Source: Bacillus niameyensis (GTDB lineage Bacteria; Bacillota; Bacilli; Bacillales; Bacillaceae_C). From it: a stretch of DNA of 64,000 bases. The notes beneath the pieces are model-generated. The model had not been told where the DNA came from, made no database searches, and saw nothing but the letters and a program-made list of their open reading frames with translations. Both the position numbers and the translations under genes were made by a program. The stretch covers positions 3,042,383 through 3,106,382 of the forward strand of contig NZ_LN831197.1 of NCBI RefSeq assembly GCF_001375535.1, in the 5' to 3' direction. Of the stretch, positions 34,025-43,884 are shown piece by piece (the stretch's first letter is position 1; each line of letters starts with the position of its first letter).

Positions 34025-35185
34025 ATGACAAGAAGGCTTACGATGAGTATCCAAAATACATTACATACTTATAAAATCGACCCAAATAAACAAATCGTTA
34101 TTGATCGAGAAAAGGGGCAATATTTAGGTCATCCAGACTCGGTCTTGTTGGATGATGACCAAACGATTCTTACAGTCTATCCAAAAGGGCACGGTTTAGG
34201 GGAAGCATTGCTAAATAAAAGTAATGACGGAGGGAAGACTTGGCAAGGAAGGACGTTTGCAAACGAAACATGGAAGGATTCACGAGAAACGCCTACCATT
34301 TATAAACTTGATTTTAATGATGGCCGTCAAAAGCTTATTTCTATCTCAGGAGGCCCTGGATGGGGAGATGATCAGTTTAAAGGTTGGAAAACATCTCTTT
34401 CTACGAATCAAGGAGAAACGTGGAGTGATTATAAAGTTTGGTATGAAGGTACCCAAACGATTGTCGCAATGTCCAGTCTAGTGCGATTAAAGGATGAGAA
34501 TGGGAATTGGTTGGATAAATGGTTAGGCGTTTATCACAATCAACAATTTATCAATTATAAAACGTACCTGAGTTTTTCGGAAAATGGAAGGGAACAGTGG
34601 AGTGTACCAGAGTCTTTATTAAAGGACTATCGCGATATTGAAGCTGCTGTTCAACTATGTGAAGCGTGTATTTTCCGCTCACCTGATGAAAAAGAGCTTG
34701 TTTTAATAGCTAGAAGTCAATCCCATCTGCATCAGTCAACGATTTCCTTTTCAAAAGATGAAGGAAATCATTGGACAGAACCAAGGGAACTTCCTGGTTC
34801 CTTAAATGGAGAGCGTCATAAAGCAGCCTATGACCCAATCAGTGGCAGACTCTTTATTTCTTTTCGTGAAATCATCCTTGATTACAACAATGATGGGAAG
34901 ATCGAAGAGGATGATTGGATGGCAGGAGACTGGGTTGCATGGGTTGGTACATATGAAGATCTAGTGAATGGAAGCGAAGGAGAGTATCGAATCTTGTTAG
35001 GTGAAGACTTCACACCATCAAGGAAATCGGGAGACTGCGGCTATGCTGGAATTGTTGTAATGCAGGACGGTACTTTCTTTTTAAATTCCTATGGGTATTT
35101 TGATAAAGAGGAAGTCGAGCGGTTAGGAACAGAGGCAAAACCGTATATTATGGGGGTTCGATTTAAATTATCGGAGATAAAGTAA
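34025..35185 (+). CDS. BNR-repeat sialidase-fold protein
   Basis: The 386-residue protein has a six-bladed propeller pattern with Asp-box motifs SNDGGKTW (near 67), STNQGETW (near 125) and SFSKDEGNHW (near 241), and a possible active-site RHKAAYDP segment. There is no signal peptide, so it would act in the cytoplasm. Sialidase-fold glycoside hydrolases have many substrates; no sialic-acid genes are near, so sialidase activity is not assumed. ATG 34025 follows AAGGAAGGTGG; the reading frame is open back to 33968 without a better start. It is followed by the large tandem array. Confidence 0.78.
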   Translation: MTRRLTMSIQNTLHTYKIDPNKQIVIDREKGQYLGHPDSVLLDDDQTILTVYPKGHGLGEALLNKSNDGGKTWQGRTFANETWKDSRETPTIYKLDFNDGRQKLISISGGPGWGDDQFKGWKTSLSTNQGETWSDYKVWYEGTQTIVAMSSLVRLKDENGNWLDKWLGVYHNQQFINYKTYLSFSENGREQWSVPESLLKDYRDIEAAVQLCEACIFRSPDEKELVLIARSQSHLHQSTISFSKDEGNHWTEPRELPGSLNGERHKAAYDPISGRLFISFREIILDYNNDGKIEEDDWMAGDWVAWVGTYEDLVNGSEGEYRILLGEDFTPSRKSGDCGYAGIVVMQDGTFFLNSYGYFDKEEVERLGTEAKPYIMGVRFKLSEIK

Positions 35186-35330
35186 AAACTGAAGGGGAGC
35201 CTACCTTCAACCTAATCAATAATGAAGTTTGTTTTTGCGAAATTTCCCTAAGGATTTTAAGAAATATAAAAAAGAGGAAATACGCGGATCAAGATTACCG
35301 ATATTCATATACAATGATCCCTTTTTGAAA

Positions 35331-35369
35331 CGAGAAAACGCCGTTCACTTGGTGAACGGCGTTTTCTCG
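35331..35369. terminator. 18 bp-stem hairpin at the edge of the tandem array
   Basis: CGAGAAAACGCCGTTCAC (35331-35348), loop TTG, GTGAACGGCGTTTTCTCG (35352-35369): a perfect 18 bp stem. It lies 146 bp after the sialidase-fold gene and its last four bases (CTCG) are also the first four of the first 20 bp repeat. Being symmetrical, with GTTTTCTC on both strands, it can end transcription from either side. Confidence 0.8.
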
Positions 35370-37165
35370 CTCATAAAATCCGAAACTCGCTCATAAAATC
35401 CGAAACTCGCTCATAAAATCCGAAACTCGCTCATAAAATCCGAAACTCGCTCATAAAATCCGAAACTCGCTCATAAAATCCGAAACTCGCTCATAAAATC
35501 CGAAACTCGCTCATAAAATCCGAAACTCGCTCATAAAATCCGAAACTCGCTCATAAAATCCGAAACTCGCTCATAAAATCCGAAACTCGCTCATAAAATC
35601 CGAAACTCGCTCATAAAATCCGAAACTCGCTCATAAAATCCGAAACTCGCTCATAAAATCCGAAACTCGCTCATAAAATCCGAAACTCGCTCATAAAATC
35701 CGAAACTCGCTCATAAAATCCGAAACTCGCTCATAAAATCCGAAACTCGCTCATAAAATCCGAAACTCGCTCATAAAATCCGAAACTCGCTCATAAAATC
35801 CGAAACTCGCTCATAAAATCCGAAACTCGCTCATAAAATCCGAAACTCGCTCATAAAATCCGAAACTCGCTCATAAAATCCGAAACTCGCTCATAAAATC
35901 CGAAACTCGCTCATAAAATCCGAAACTCGCTCATAAAATCCGAAACTCGCTCATAAAATCCGAAACTCGCTCATAAAATCCGAAACTCGCTCATAAAATC
36001 CGAAACTCGCTCATAAAATCCGAAACTCGCTCATAAAATCCGAAACTCGCTCATAAAATCCGAAACTCGCTCATAAAATCCGAAACTCGCTCATAAAATC
36101 CGAAACTCGCTCATAAAATCCGAAACTCGCTCATAAAATCCGAAACTCGCTCATAAAATCCGAAACTCGCTCATAAAATCCGAAACTCGCTCATAAAATC
36201 CGAAACTCGCTCATAAAATCCGAAACTCGCTCATAAAATCCGAAACTCGCTCATAAAATCCGAAACTCGCTCATAAAATCCGAAACTCGCTCATAAAATC
36301 CGAAACTCGCTCATAAAATCCGAAACTCGCTCATAAAATCCGAAACTCGCTCATAAAATCCGAAACTCGCTCATAAAATCCGAAACTCGCTCATAAAATC
36401 CGAAACTCGCTCATAAAATCCGAAACTCGCTCATAAAATCCGAAACTCGCTCATAAAATCCGAAACTCGCTCATAAAATCCGAAACTCGCTCATAAAATC
36501 CGAAACTCGCTCATAAAATCCGAAACTCGCTCATAAAATCCGAAACTCGCTCATAAAATCCGAAACTCGCTCATAAAATCCGAAACTCGCTCATAAAATC
36601 CGAAACTCGCTCATAAAATCCGAAACTCGCTCATAAAATCCGAAACTCGCTCATAAAATCCGAAACTCGCTCATAAAATCCGAAACTCGCTCATAAAATC
36701 CGAAACTCGCTCATAAAATCCGAAACTCGCTCATAAAATCCGAAACTCGCTCATAAAATCCGAAACTCGCTCATAAAATCCGAAACTCGCTCATAAAATC
36801 CGAAACTCGCTCATAAAATCCGAAACTCGCTCATAAAATCCGAAACTCGCTCATAAAATCCGAAACTCGCTCATAAAATCCGAAACTCGCTCATAAAATC
36901 CGAAACTCGCTCATAAAATCCGAAACTCGCTCATAAAATCCGAAACTCGCTCATAAAATCCGAAACTCGCTCATAAAATCCGAAACTCGCTCATAAAATC
37001 CGAAACTCGCTCATAAAATCCGAAACTCGCTCATAAAATCCGAAACTCGCTCATAAAATCCGAAACTCGCTCATAAAATCCGAAACTCGCTCATAAAATC
37101 CGAAACTCGCTCATAAAATCCGAAACTCGCTCATAAAATCCGAAACTCGCTCATAAAATCCGAAT
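35366..37165. repeat. Tandem array, about 90 copies of a 20 bp unit
   Basis: The unit CTCGCTCATAAAATCCGAAA is repeated head to tail without spacers for 1,800 bp. By line count there are 90 units; I saw no substitution except the final base of the last copy. After it the sequence runs into degraded unit-like copies (CCCGCTCGAGATATATCCCA). Because 20 is not a multiple of 3, TAA occurs in every plus-strand frame once per 60 nt, and TGA does so on the minus strand; no long ORF is possible. It lies between convergent genes. It is not a CRISPR array because there are no unique spacers. Confidence 0.97.
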
Positions 37166-37219
37166 CCCGCTCGAGATATATCCCACTCTACTCACTAATA
37201 AGATTTTAAACTACAATAT

Positions 37220-38773
37220 TTATACAGCTTCCGAAGCTTTTTCTTTCCTTCGTTTACCGACCTTTTCCTCTTTCACCTTTAATTGTCCAATTCCTAATTC
37301 TTTCGCTTCCTGATTTAATGCCTTGATTAAACTAAATGTCATTAACGCTATTATAATAGAGAATGGAAGAGCTCCAATAATCATTGTGTTTTGCAGAGCT
37401 TGAAGGCCCCCTGAATAAAGTAGAGTAACAGATGTCATTGAAAGCAGGACGCCCCAAATCACCTTAACTTTATTACTTGGATTTAGCGTTCCATTAGCTG
37501 TCATCATACCTAAGACAAATGTTCCTGAGTCAGCAGATGTAATAAAGAATGTTCCAACTAATATCATCGATAGAATGGATAGTAGTAAGCTAAATGGGAA
37601 ATTTTCAAGGACTCCGAAAAGGATCTCTTCTGGTAACAAACTAGTTAATGAAATTGATCCTGCCATTTCGGTTGTAATCGCTGCACTTCCAAAATTCGAA
37701 AACCACAAGAAACCAATTAATGTTGGGATAAGTAAAACACAAAAAACAAATTCACGAATAGTTCTACCTTTTGATACTCTAGCGATAAATACCCCTACAA
37801 ATGGTGACCAAGCAATCCACCACGCCCAGTAAAAGATGGTCCAATCATTAATCCAGCTTCGAATGTCTTCGTTGAATGGAGCAATTCGAAGACCCATATT
37901 AATAAAGTTTTGGAAATAAGCCCCTACCGAATCAACGAATAGATTTAAGGTAAAAATGGATGAGCCTAAAATAAATACTGCTAAGAAAAGGGCGGCAGCA
38001 AGGCCCATATTTACATTACTTAAAATTTTGATACCTTTGCTCAAACCAGTTAACGCAGATATCATAAATAGGATCGTAACAACAAAAATAATGACCGATT
38101 GGGTTGTAAAATTACTTGGTACATCAAATAAGTAGGATAGACCTCCATTTATTTGCATGGCACCAAACCCAAGTGATGTGGCAACACCTAAAACGGTAGA
38201 AACAACAGCTATCACATCAATTATTTTACCGACTAATCCATCAGCATGTTTGCCAATAAGCGGTCTCAATGTTCTGCTAATTAAGCTTAATTCACCTTTT
38301 CTAAAAGTAAAGTAAGCAAGTGCCAACGAAACTACCCCATAAATTGCCCATCCATGGATCCCATAATGGAAGAAGGTAAACCTCAGTGCGTCCTTGACAC
38401 CTTGAGTCGTGCCAATTTCTCCTGTAGGCGAACTTATAGCATAGTGACTAAGCGGCTCATAAGCACCATAAAATATTAAACCAATTCCCATGCCTGCACT
38501 AAAGAGCATTGAAATCCAAGTTGGTGTTGAAAACTCAGGCTTATCCTCTTGCTTACCGAGCTTAATTCGACCGATTGGACTGACAAATAAATAAATACAT
38601 ACGATTACAAATAGCACTACTAAGATTAAGTAATACCAACCAAATGAATTGGTAATAAAATTTTGTGCGCTGCTAGTGATGCTTTCTAATGATTTGGGCA
38701 TTGCGATTCCCATAATAACAAGACCTGCGACGATTGCTAATGATACGTAAAAGACGATTGAAGCTTTCTTCAT
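37220..38773 (-). CDS. BCCT-family betaine/choline/carnitine transporter
   Basis: The 517-residue transporter has twelve predicted helices and the BCCT signature with the substrate-binding tryptophans in FYWAWWIAWSPFVGVFIARV (near 310-330). BCCT proteins (OpuD, BetP types) take up glycine betaine or related osmoprotectants with Na+ or H+. The start at 38773 (MKKASIVFYVSLAIVAG) gives the usual length; the frame is open to 38848, and the ribosome binding site GGGAG is 13 bases upstream. No terminator is seen between its stop and the 1.8 kb array, so the array is probably in its 3' UTR. Confidence 0.9.
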   Translation of the reverse strand: MKKASIVFYVSLAIVAGLVIMGIAMPKSLESITSSAQNFITNSFGWYYLILVVLFVIVCIYLFVSPIGRIKLGKQEDKPEFSTPTWISMLFSAGMGIGLIFYGAYEPLSHYAISSPTGEIGTTQGVKDALRFTFFHYGIHGWAIYGVVSLALAYFTFRKGELSLISRTLRPLIGKHADGLVGKIIDVIAVVSTVLGVATSLGFGAMQINGGLSYLFDVPSNFTTQSVIIFVVTILFMISALTGLSKGIKILSNVNMGLAAALFLAVFILGSSIFTLNLFVDSVGAYFQNFINMGLRIAPFNEDIRSWINDWTIFYWAWWIAWSPFVGVFIARVSKGRTIREFVFCVLLIPTLIGFLWFSNFGSAAITTEMAGSISLTSLLPEEILFGVLENFPFSLLLSILSMILVGTFFITSADSGTFVLGMMTANGTLNPSNKVKVIWGVLLSMTSVTLLYSGGLQALQNTMIIGALPFSIIIALMTFSLIKALNQEAKELGIGQLKVKEEKVGKRRKEKASEAV

Positions 38774-39366
38774 ACTTACTAAACAACTCCCAATTTTGAT
38801 TTGTTCAGAAAGGGTTTTACTTCGATTGGAGAACATATAAAAAAGCAAAACGAAAATTCAGAGGATTTTTTAAAAGAAGCAATTGTAGATAACCCTATAA
38901 AAGTGTTAACTGAACATAATTAGCTATACCTAATACCTTCGAGGAAAAATACAAAATTCTTAATAACTTAATTTGTAGTTATCAACTATGACCATTTTGA
39001 TAAGCGATTAAGAATAAATGTAAGACAGAAACATTGAATAGGTGAAGTTTACTAGGATTTTTCGAATACTTTAATAGTCTAACGTAAAAATTGGCATGAA
39101 GCACATGCGATATTTTAGCTTTATTGGAGTTATGTAGTTATTATCCATCCTGAGACGAAGCTACCCCGGTGTATTCTTAATAATCCCCCATATTACGCTA
39201 AATACTTGTTAAACATGAAGGTATGTTAAATAAACAATTGAACGAAAAGTGGAGTGAATTTTATTAAAGTGCTTGTGAAGAGTCATATCCGTTTTATTAG
39301 GAAATGATCTTTAAAGCTATAAAGGAAGCAATGTGCTAAAATGCTGGAATAAAGGGGGGAATCTAA
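38774..39366. other. 593 bp intergenic region without a recognised gene
   Basis: The region lies between the divergent BCCT and SMR genes. A TGCTAAAAT sequence (39334-39342) may be an extended -10 for the SMR genes. I searched it for a guanidine riboswitch, because ykkCD-like genes often have one, and found no convincing match. Nothing else is supported. Confidence 0.5.
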
Positions 39367-39705
39367 TTGGCTTGGCTTTATGTCTTTTTAGCAGCGGTTG
39401 TTGAAGTGTTTTGGGTAATTGGCTTAAAGTATTCTGATTCGGCCATTGAATGGATTGGAACTGGAATCGTTATAATCCTTAGCTTTTATTTCATTATAAA
39501 GGCGTGTGAAAAACTGCCAGCTGGAACAGTATATGCTGTGTTTACAGGATCAGGAGCTGCAGCAATTGTCTTAATTGATTTTCTCATTTTCCACGCTGAG
39601 TTCGCTTGGGTGAAGGTTTTCTTTATCGGTTTGATTATTGTTGGGGTGATTGGTATTAAGGTGACGACAGGCGATCAAGAAACAGTTACAAAAGGAGGGG
39701 AGTAA
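39367..39705 (+). CDS. SMR-family efflux subunit, YkkC-like
   Basis: A 112-residue small multidrug resistance protein with four helices and the membrane Glu in AAVVEVFWVIGLKYSDSA (E13). The sequence follows B. subtilis YkkC closely (PAGTVYAVFTGSGAA). Such pairs work as heterodimers and export drugs or guanidinium-type cations by proton exchange. It starts with TTG after AAAGGGGGGAA. It is followed 1 bp later by its partner. Confidence 0.9.
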   Translation: MAWLYVFLAAVVEVFWVIGLKYSDSAIEWIGTGIVIILSFYFIIKACEKLPAGTVYAVFTGSGAAAIVLIDFLIFHAEFAWVKVFFIGLIIVGVIGIKVTTGDQETVTKGGE

Positions 39706-39706
39706 C

Positions 39707-40018
39707 TTGGCCTGGCTTTATTTAGTCATTGCAAGCTTCGGAGAAATATTTGGTGTTATGTGTATTAATTTATATTTACGAAATAAATCGCTAGGTTGGT
39801 TGCTTATGATTATTTTCACTTTTGGTGGCGGTTTTCTATTCCTTTCCCTTGCGATGCGTGATATTCCGCTTGGAACAGCTTATGCGATTTGGACAGGTTT
39901 AGGGGCAGCTGGTGCTGTTTTGCTCGGGATCCTTTTCTTCAAAGAGTCTGCTGGATGGAGGCGAATTCTATTTTTATTTTGTATCATTGCAGGGGCAGTT
40001 GGACTAAAGGTGTTATAA
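39707..40018 (+). CDS. SMR-family efflux subunit, YkkD-like
   Basis: The 103-residue second SMR subunit has four helices, the membrane Glu in SFGEIFGVMCIN (E13) and PLGTAYAIWTGLGAAGAVLLG, as in B. subtilis YkkD. It starts with TTG 39707 after GGAGGGGAG, placed inside the end of the first subunit gene. The two subunits probably insert in opposite orientation and form the exporter together. Confidence 0.9.
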   Translation: MAWLYLVIASFGEIFGVMCINLYLRNKSLGWLLMIIFTFGGGFLFLSLAMRDIPLGTAYAIWTGLGAAGAVLLGILFFKESAGWRRILFLFCIIAGAVGLKVL

Positions 40019-40069
40019 AAAATGAATGGGATTAACAGTAGTCTGACGAGACTTAAAACCTAATTCATC

Positions 40070-40111
40070 AAAATTGAGCAATTCACAAATGGGAGTGTAT
40101 TGCTCGATTTT
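40070..40111 (+). terminator. Hairpin after the SMR pair
   Basis: AAAATTGAGCAAT (40070-40082) pairs with ATTGCTCGATTTT (40099-40111), one mismatch. The remaining sequence to 40381 has no recognised gene; short open stretches there look like chance. Confidence 0.7.
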
Positions 40112-40381
40112 AGAACGGGGCTGAATGGTTGTAGTTAAATAGCTGTTTGGAATTTTGGAGGCTATGAGGAGAAGGCAAGATTGCGAGTTCGATTTGAGGA
40201 ATCAGCGATGGAGGCAATGAGTGAACTAGGAGGAGAACGTAACGCCCACCAACGGCAGGAAAAGTGGATGTGGATGGAGAATGTAGTGATTATTAATCAT
40301 ACCGTTGGATATAACCGAAATAGTCAGGGGCTAAAAAGTGTCCTAATTAGACGGAATATTTGAAATAAGTGGGAGGACAAT

Positions 40382-42451
40382 ATGGTTCAAAATTTATGGA
40401 ATGAAGAAAAGGCAAATAGTATTCGTTCAGCTTTAGATGAACTTGTATATCGTTCAAATTTATTAGGATGCGACCGCTCTGTATGCAATTGGGGTGGCGG
40501 TAATACATCGATGAAGACAATTGAAACAGATTTCCGCGGGCGTGAAGTTGAAGTAATGTGGGTGAAAGGGAGCGGTTCTGATCTAGCCACAATGAAAGCG
40601 CACCATTTTACTGGCTTACGATTGGCTGATATTAAGCCCCTTATCGAAAGGGAAGAAATGACCGATGAAGAAATGGTCGAATACTTATCCCATTGTATGA
40701 TCGATAGCCGACATCCGAGACCATCCATCGAAACACTGCTTCATGCCTTTTTGCCTTTTAAACATGTTGATCATACTCATCCAGATGCGATTATTAGTAT
40801 ATGTTGTGCAGACAATGGTCAGGAGCTTGCAAGGGAGATTTATGGGGACCGCTTTGTCTGGGTGCCGTATATTCGCCCAGGCTTCACTTTATCAAAAATG
40901 ATCGCTGAAGGTGTTGCGAATAACCCGGATGCGGAATTAGTGTTAATGGAGAAGCATGGACTAGTTGTTTGGGGAGAGACAGCTCAGGAAAGCTATGAAC
41001 GAACGATCTCGGTCATTAATGAAGCGGAACAATATATTCAAGCTCAATGTAATCCGTCTACACTGTTTGGGGGCCAAAAATATCAATCCCTATCTGAAGA
41101 GAGTGGGAAGGGAATTCTTGCAAAGATCATGCCAGTTATTCGCGGGCTTGTAAGTCAGGAAAAGCAAATGATTATTACATATGACCGTGGTGACGATGTA
41201 TTGGAGTTTGTGAATAGCCGTGATGCATTTAAACTATCACAAATTGGCGCAGCATGTCCTGATCATTTAGTTCATACGAAACGAAAACCTTTATATATTG
41301 ATTGGGATCCAGCCACTTTGGATATTGAAGAGTTAGTAAAAAGGATCGAAACAGGTATTGCTCACTTTAAGGAGGAATATCAGGCTTATTTTGAAAAAAA
41401 TAAAGTGGAAGGAGATCGAATGTTTGAGCCTGTTCCGCGGATTATTTTAGTTCCCGGTATCGGAATGGTGAATGTCGGTAAAAGCTTGGCAATGGCACAT
41501 GTCAGTGGCGGTCTATATCAACGGGCTATTGCTGTTATGAAAGGTGCGACAACAGTTGGAAACTTTGTTTCTCTCAATGAAGAAGAATCTTATCAAATTG
41601 AGTATTGGCCATTAGAGCTTTATAAACTATCATTAGCACCGCCTGAATCCGAGTTTTCAAGAAAGGTAGCCTTTGTAACAGGTGGAGCAGGGGGAATTGG
41701 AAGCGCTGCCTGCCGTAGGCTTGCTTCGGATGGGGCTCATGTAGTAGTGGCTGATTTAAATATAGAAGGGGCGCAAAAGGTAGCGACTGAGCTCAATAAT
41801 AAATATGGAGATGGCTGTGCGATCGCTATTAGGATGGATGTCACAAGCGAGGAGCAGGTACAGGAAGCATTCATTGAAACAACGCTCGCCTATGGAGGAG
41901 TAGACATTATCGTCAATAACGCTGGTTTGGCAACATCCAGTCCTTTTGTTGAAACATCATTAAAGGAATGGAATTTGAATATAAATGTTTTAGGGACAGG
42001 TTATTTTCTTGTTGCGAGGGAAGCGTTTAAACTTATGCAAACCCAAGGAACAGGTGGGAATATGGTATTTGTTGGTTCGAAAAATTCAATTTATGCTGGA
42101 AAAAATGCGGCTGCATATAGTTCGGCAAAAGCACTTGAGGTCCATCTTGCCAGATGTATCGCTACTGAAGGCGGGGAACTTGGCATCCGTGTCAATTCCG
42201 TTCTCCCTGACGCTGTTTTGCAAGGATCGGCTATTTGGGATTCAAAGTGGAAAGAGGAACGGGCAGCCGCTTACGGTATTGAAACAAACGAACTAGAAGA
42301 ATATTATCGAAAGCGAACGACGCTTCAGGTTAATATTTTCCCAGAAGATTTGGCTGAAGCTATTGCTTTCTTCGCCTCTTCCAGGTCGGAAAAGACTACG
42401 GGATGCATGCTAACTGTTGATGGAGGAGTACCAGCCGCATTTACACGATAA
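40382..42451 (+). CDS. rhaEW: Bifunctional rhamnulose-1-phosphate aldolase / lactaldehyde dehydrogenase (RhaEW)
   Basis: The 689-residue fusion has an N-terminal class II aldolase domain (about 1-390; metal ligands in HVDHTHPDA near 127-135, plus EKHGLVVWG near 190) and a C-terminal SDR domain (GGAGGIGSAACRRLA near 432-446, YSSAKALEVH near 580). The first part splits rhamnulose-1-P to DHAP and lactaldehyde, and the second oxidises lactaldehyde to lactate. This matches B. subtilis YuxG/RhaEW. ATG 40382 follows GTGGGAGGAC. First gene of the rhamnose cluster. Confidence 0.95.
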   Translation: MVQNLWNEEKANSIRSALDELVYRSNLLGCDRSVCNWGGGNTSMKTIETDFRGREVEVMWVKGSGSDLATMKAHHFTGLRLADIKPLIEREEMTDEEMVEYLSHCMIDSRHPRPSIETLLHAFLPFKHVDHTHPDAIISICCADNGQELAREIYGDRFVWVPYIRPGFTLSKMIAEGVANNPDAELVLMEKHGLVVWGETAQESYERTISVINEAEQYIQAQCNPSTLFGGQKYQSLSEESGKGILAKIMPVIRGLVSQEKQMIITYDRGDDVLEFVNSRDAFKLSQIGAACPDHLVHTKRKPLYIDWDPATLDIEELVKRIETGIAHFKEEYQAYFEKNKVEGDRMFEPVPRIILVPGIGMVNVGKSLAMAHVSGGLYQRAIAVMKGATTVGNFVSLNEEESYQIEYWPLELYKLSLAPPESEFSRKVAFVTGGAGGIGSAACRRLASDGAHVVVADLNIEGAQKVATELNNKYGDGCAIAIRMDVTSEEQVQEAFIETTLAYGGVDIIVNNAGLATSSPFVETSLKEWNLNINVLGTGYFLVAREAFKLMQTQGTGGNMVFVGSKNSIYAGKNAAAYSSAKALEVHLARCIATEGGELGIRVNSVLPDAVLQGSAIWDSKWKEERAAAYGIETNELEEYYRKRTTLQVNIFPEDLAEAIAFFASSRSEKTTGCMLTVDGGVPAAFTR

Positions 42452-42467
42452 TATGGAGGGAGGAAGC

Positions 42468-43868
42468 ATGAGTTATAGTTTAGCTGTTGATCTTGGGGCT
42501 TCTAGTGGGCGAGTGATGCTTGGTCATGTAGAAAAGAACCATTTGAAATTAGATGAGGTCCATAGGTTTGACAATCAAATGGTAGAAAGTTCTGGCCAGC
42601 TTTGCTGGGATATCGAAGATCTTTTTCAAGAAATAAAAAGGGGAATTCACAAATGTAAGGAATTAGAAATTAGACCCGTTAGCATCGGGATTGATAGCTG
42701 GGCAGTCGATTTTGTTTTATTAGATGAAAATGATGAGCTTCTGACAGATGCCGTTACCTATCGAGATCCAAGAACAGTTGGTGTAATGGAGGAAGTCGAC
42801 CTTTTAATTTCAAAAGATCAGTTATATGAAAAAACGGGTATTCAGTTTTTGCAATTTAATACGATCTATCAATTATTTGCTTTACAAAAAGCAAATCCAG
42901 AAGTAATGAAAAAGGCAAAGTCCTTTCTCATGATCCCAGATTATTTACATTTTTTATTAACAGGAAAAAAAATAAATGAATATACGAATGCTACAACGAC
43001 ACAGCTAGTGAATGCATCTACAAAGGAGTGGGATCAAGAAATAATCCGTACTCTAGGATTCAATGAAGAAATGTTTCTTGCAATCCAGCATCCGAAAACG
43101 AAGTTGGGAGGCTTGAGAGCAGAACTTGTTCAGGAGTTTGGCTTTGATATGAATGTGATATTGCCTGCAACCCATGATACAGCGTCAGCAGTTTTGGCTA
43201 TCCCGGAAATAGGGAAAACGATTTATCTTAGTTCTGGTACATGGTCTTTAATGGGAATTGAGAATGACAGACCAATCTGTAAACCGAAAGCAAAAGCTTA
43301 TAACTTTACGAATGAAGGTGGAATGGATGGTCGTTTCCGCTTTTTAAAAAATATTATGGGGCTTTGGATGATTCAGGAGGTCAGACGAAATTATGATGAC
43401 CACTATTCATTTGCTGATTTAGTTGAATTTTCACGTCATGTTAAGGACTTTCACTCAATCGTTAATGTGGATGATCCAAGGTTTTTAAAACCGCAACAGA
43501 TGGTGCAGGAAATTCAACACTATTGCCGCGAAACAAATCAACAAATACCAAATACAGCTGGAGAAGTCGCGAAATGTATTTTTGATAGTTTAGCTAATAG
43601 TTATTTACAAACGATTGATGAAATAGAAGAAATTCTAGAAACGTCCTTTGAACAAATGAATATTATTGGCGGCGGATCGCAAAATGATTTACTTAACCAA
43701 CTGATTGCTGATGGGACGAGGAAGGTTGTTTATGCAGGTCCTGTTGAAGCGACTGCCATTGGAAACTTAATTGCCCAGTTTATTGCATTAGGTGTGATCC
43801 GTAATTTGAATGAAGCTAGGTCAATTGTCCAACATTCTTTTGAAGTGAAAAAATTTGTTCATTCTTGA
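42468..43868 (+). CDS. rhaB: Rhamnulokinase
   Basis: The 466-residue FGGY kinase phosphorylates L-rhamnulose. Motifs: [12 protein letters not shown] near residues 7-18, [15 protein letters not shown] near 70, SSGTWSLMG near 253 and [14 protein letters not shown] near 400. ATG 42468 follows GGAGGGAGG and gives the usual start; the frame extends upstream into rhaEW without need. It overlaps nothing and leads to rhaA with a 16 bp gap. Confidence 0.95.
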   Translation: MSYSLAVDLGASSGRVMLGHVEKNHLKLDEVHRFDNQMVESSGQLCWDIEDLFQEIKRGIHKCKELEIRPVSIGIDSWAVDFVLLDENDELLTDAVTYRDPRTVGVMEEVDLLISKDQLYEKTGIQFLQFNTIYQLFALQKANPEVMKKAKSFLMIPDYLHFLLTGKKINEYTNATTTQLVNASTKEWDQEIIRTLGFNEEMFLAIQHPKTKLGGLRAELVQEFGFDMNVILPATHDTASAVLAIPEIGKTIYLSSGTWSLMGIENDRPICKPKAKAYNFTNEGGMDGRFRFLKNIMGLWMIQEVRRNYDDHYSFADLVEFSRHVKDFHSIVNVDDPRFLKPQQMVQEIQHYCRETNQQIPNTAGEVAKCIFDSLANSYLQTIDEIEEILETSFEQMNIIGGGSQNDLLNQLIADGTRKVVYAGPVEATAIGNLIAQFIALGVIRNLNEARSIVQHSFEVKKFVHS

Positions 43869-43884
43869 TACAGGAGGAATTTCG

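Noticed and set aside
35366-37165. CRISPR array
   Set aside because: The 20 bp units are directly contiguous with no variable spacers, and there are no cas genes in the window.
35366-37165. Protein-coding repeat (low-complexity ORF)
   Set aside because: A 20 bp period shifts frame each unit, and TAA (plus) or TGA (minus) therefore interrupts every frame each 60 nt.
38774-39366. Guanidine riboswitch before the SMR pair
   Set aside because: No recognisable conserved core was found; only vague partial similarity such as CTAGGATTTTTCG near 39050.
40164-40363. 60-residue ORF before rhaEW
   Set aside because: No family resemblance and no good ribosome binding site for its start; looks like chance open sequence.
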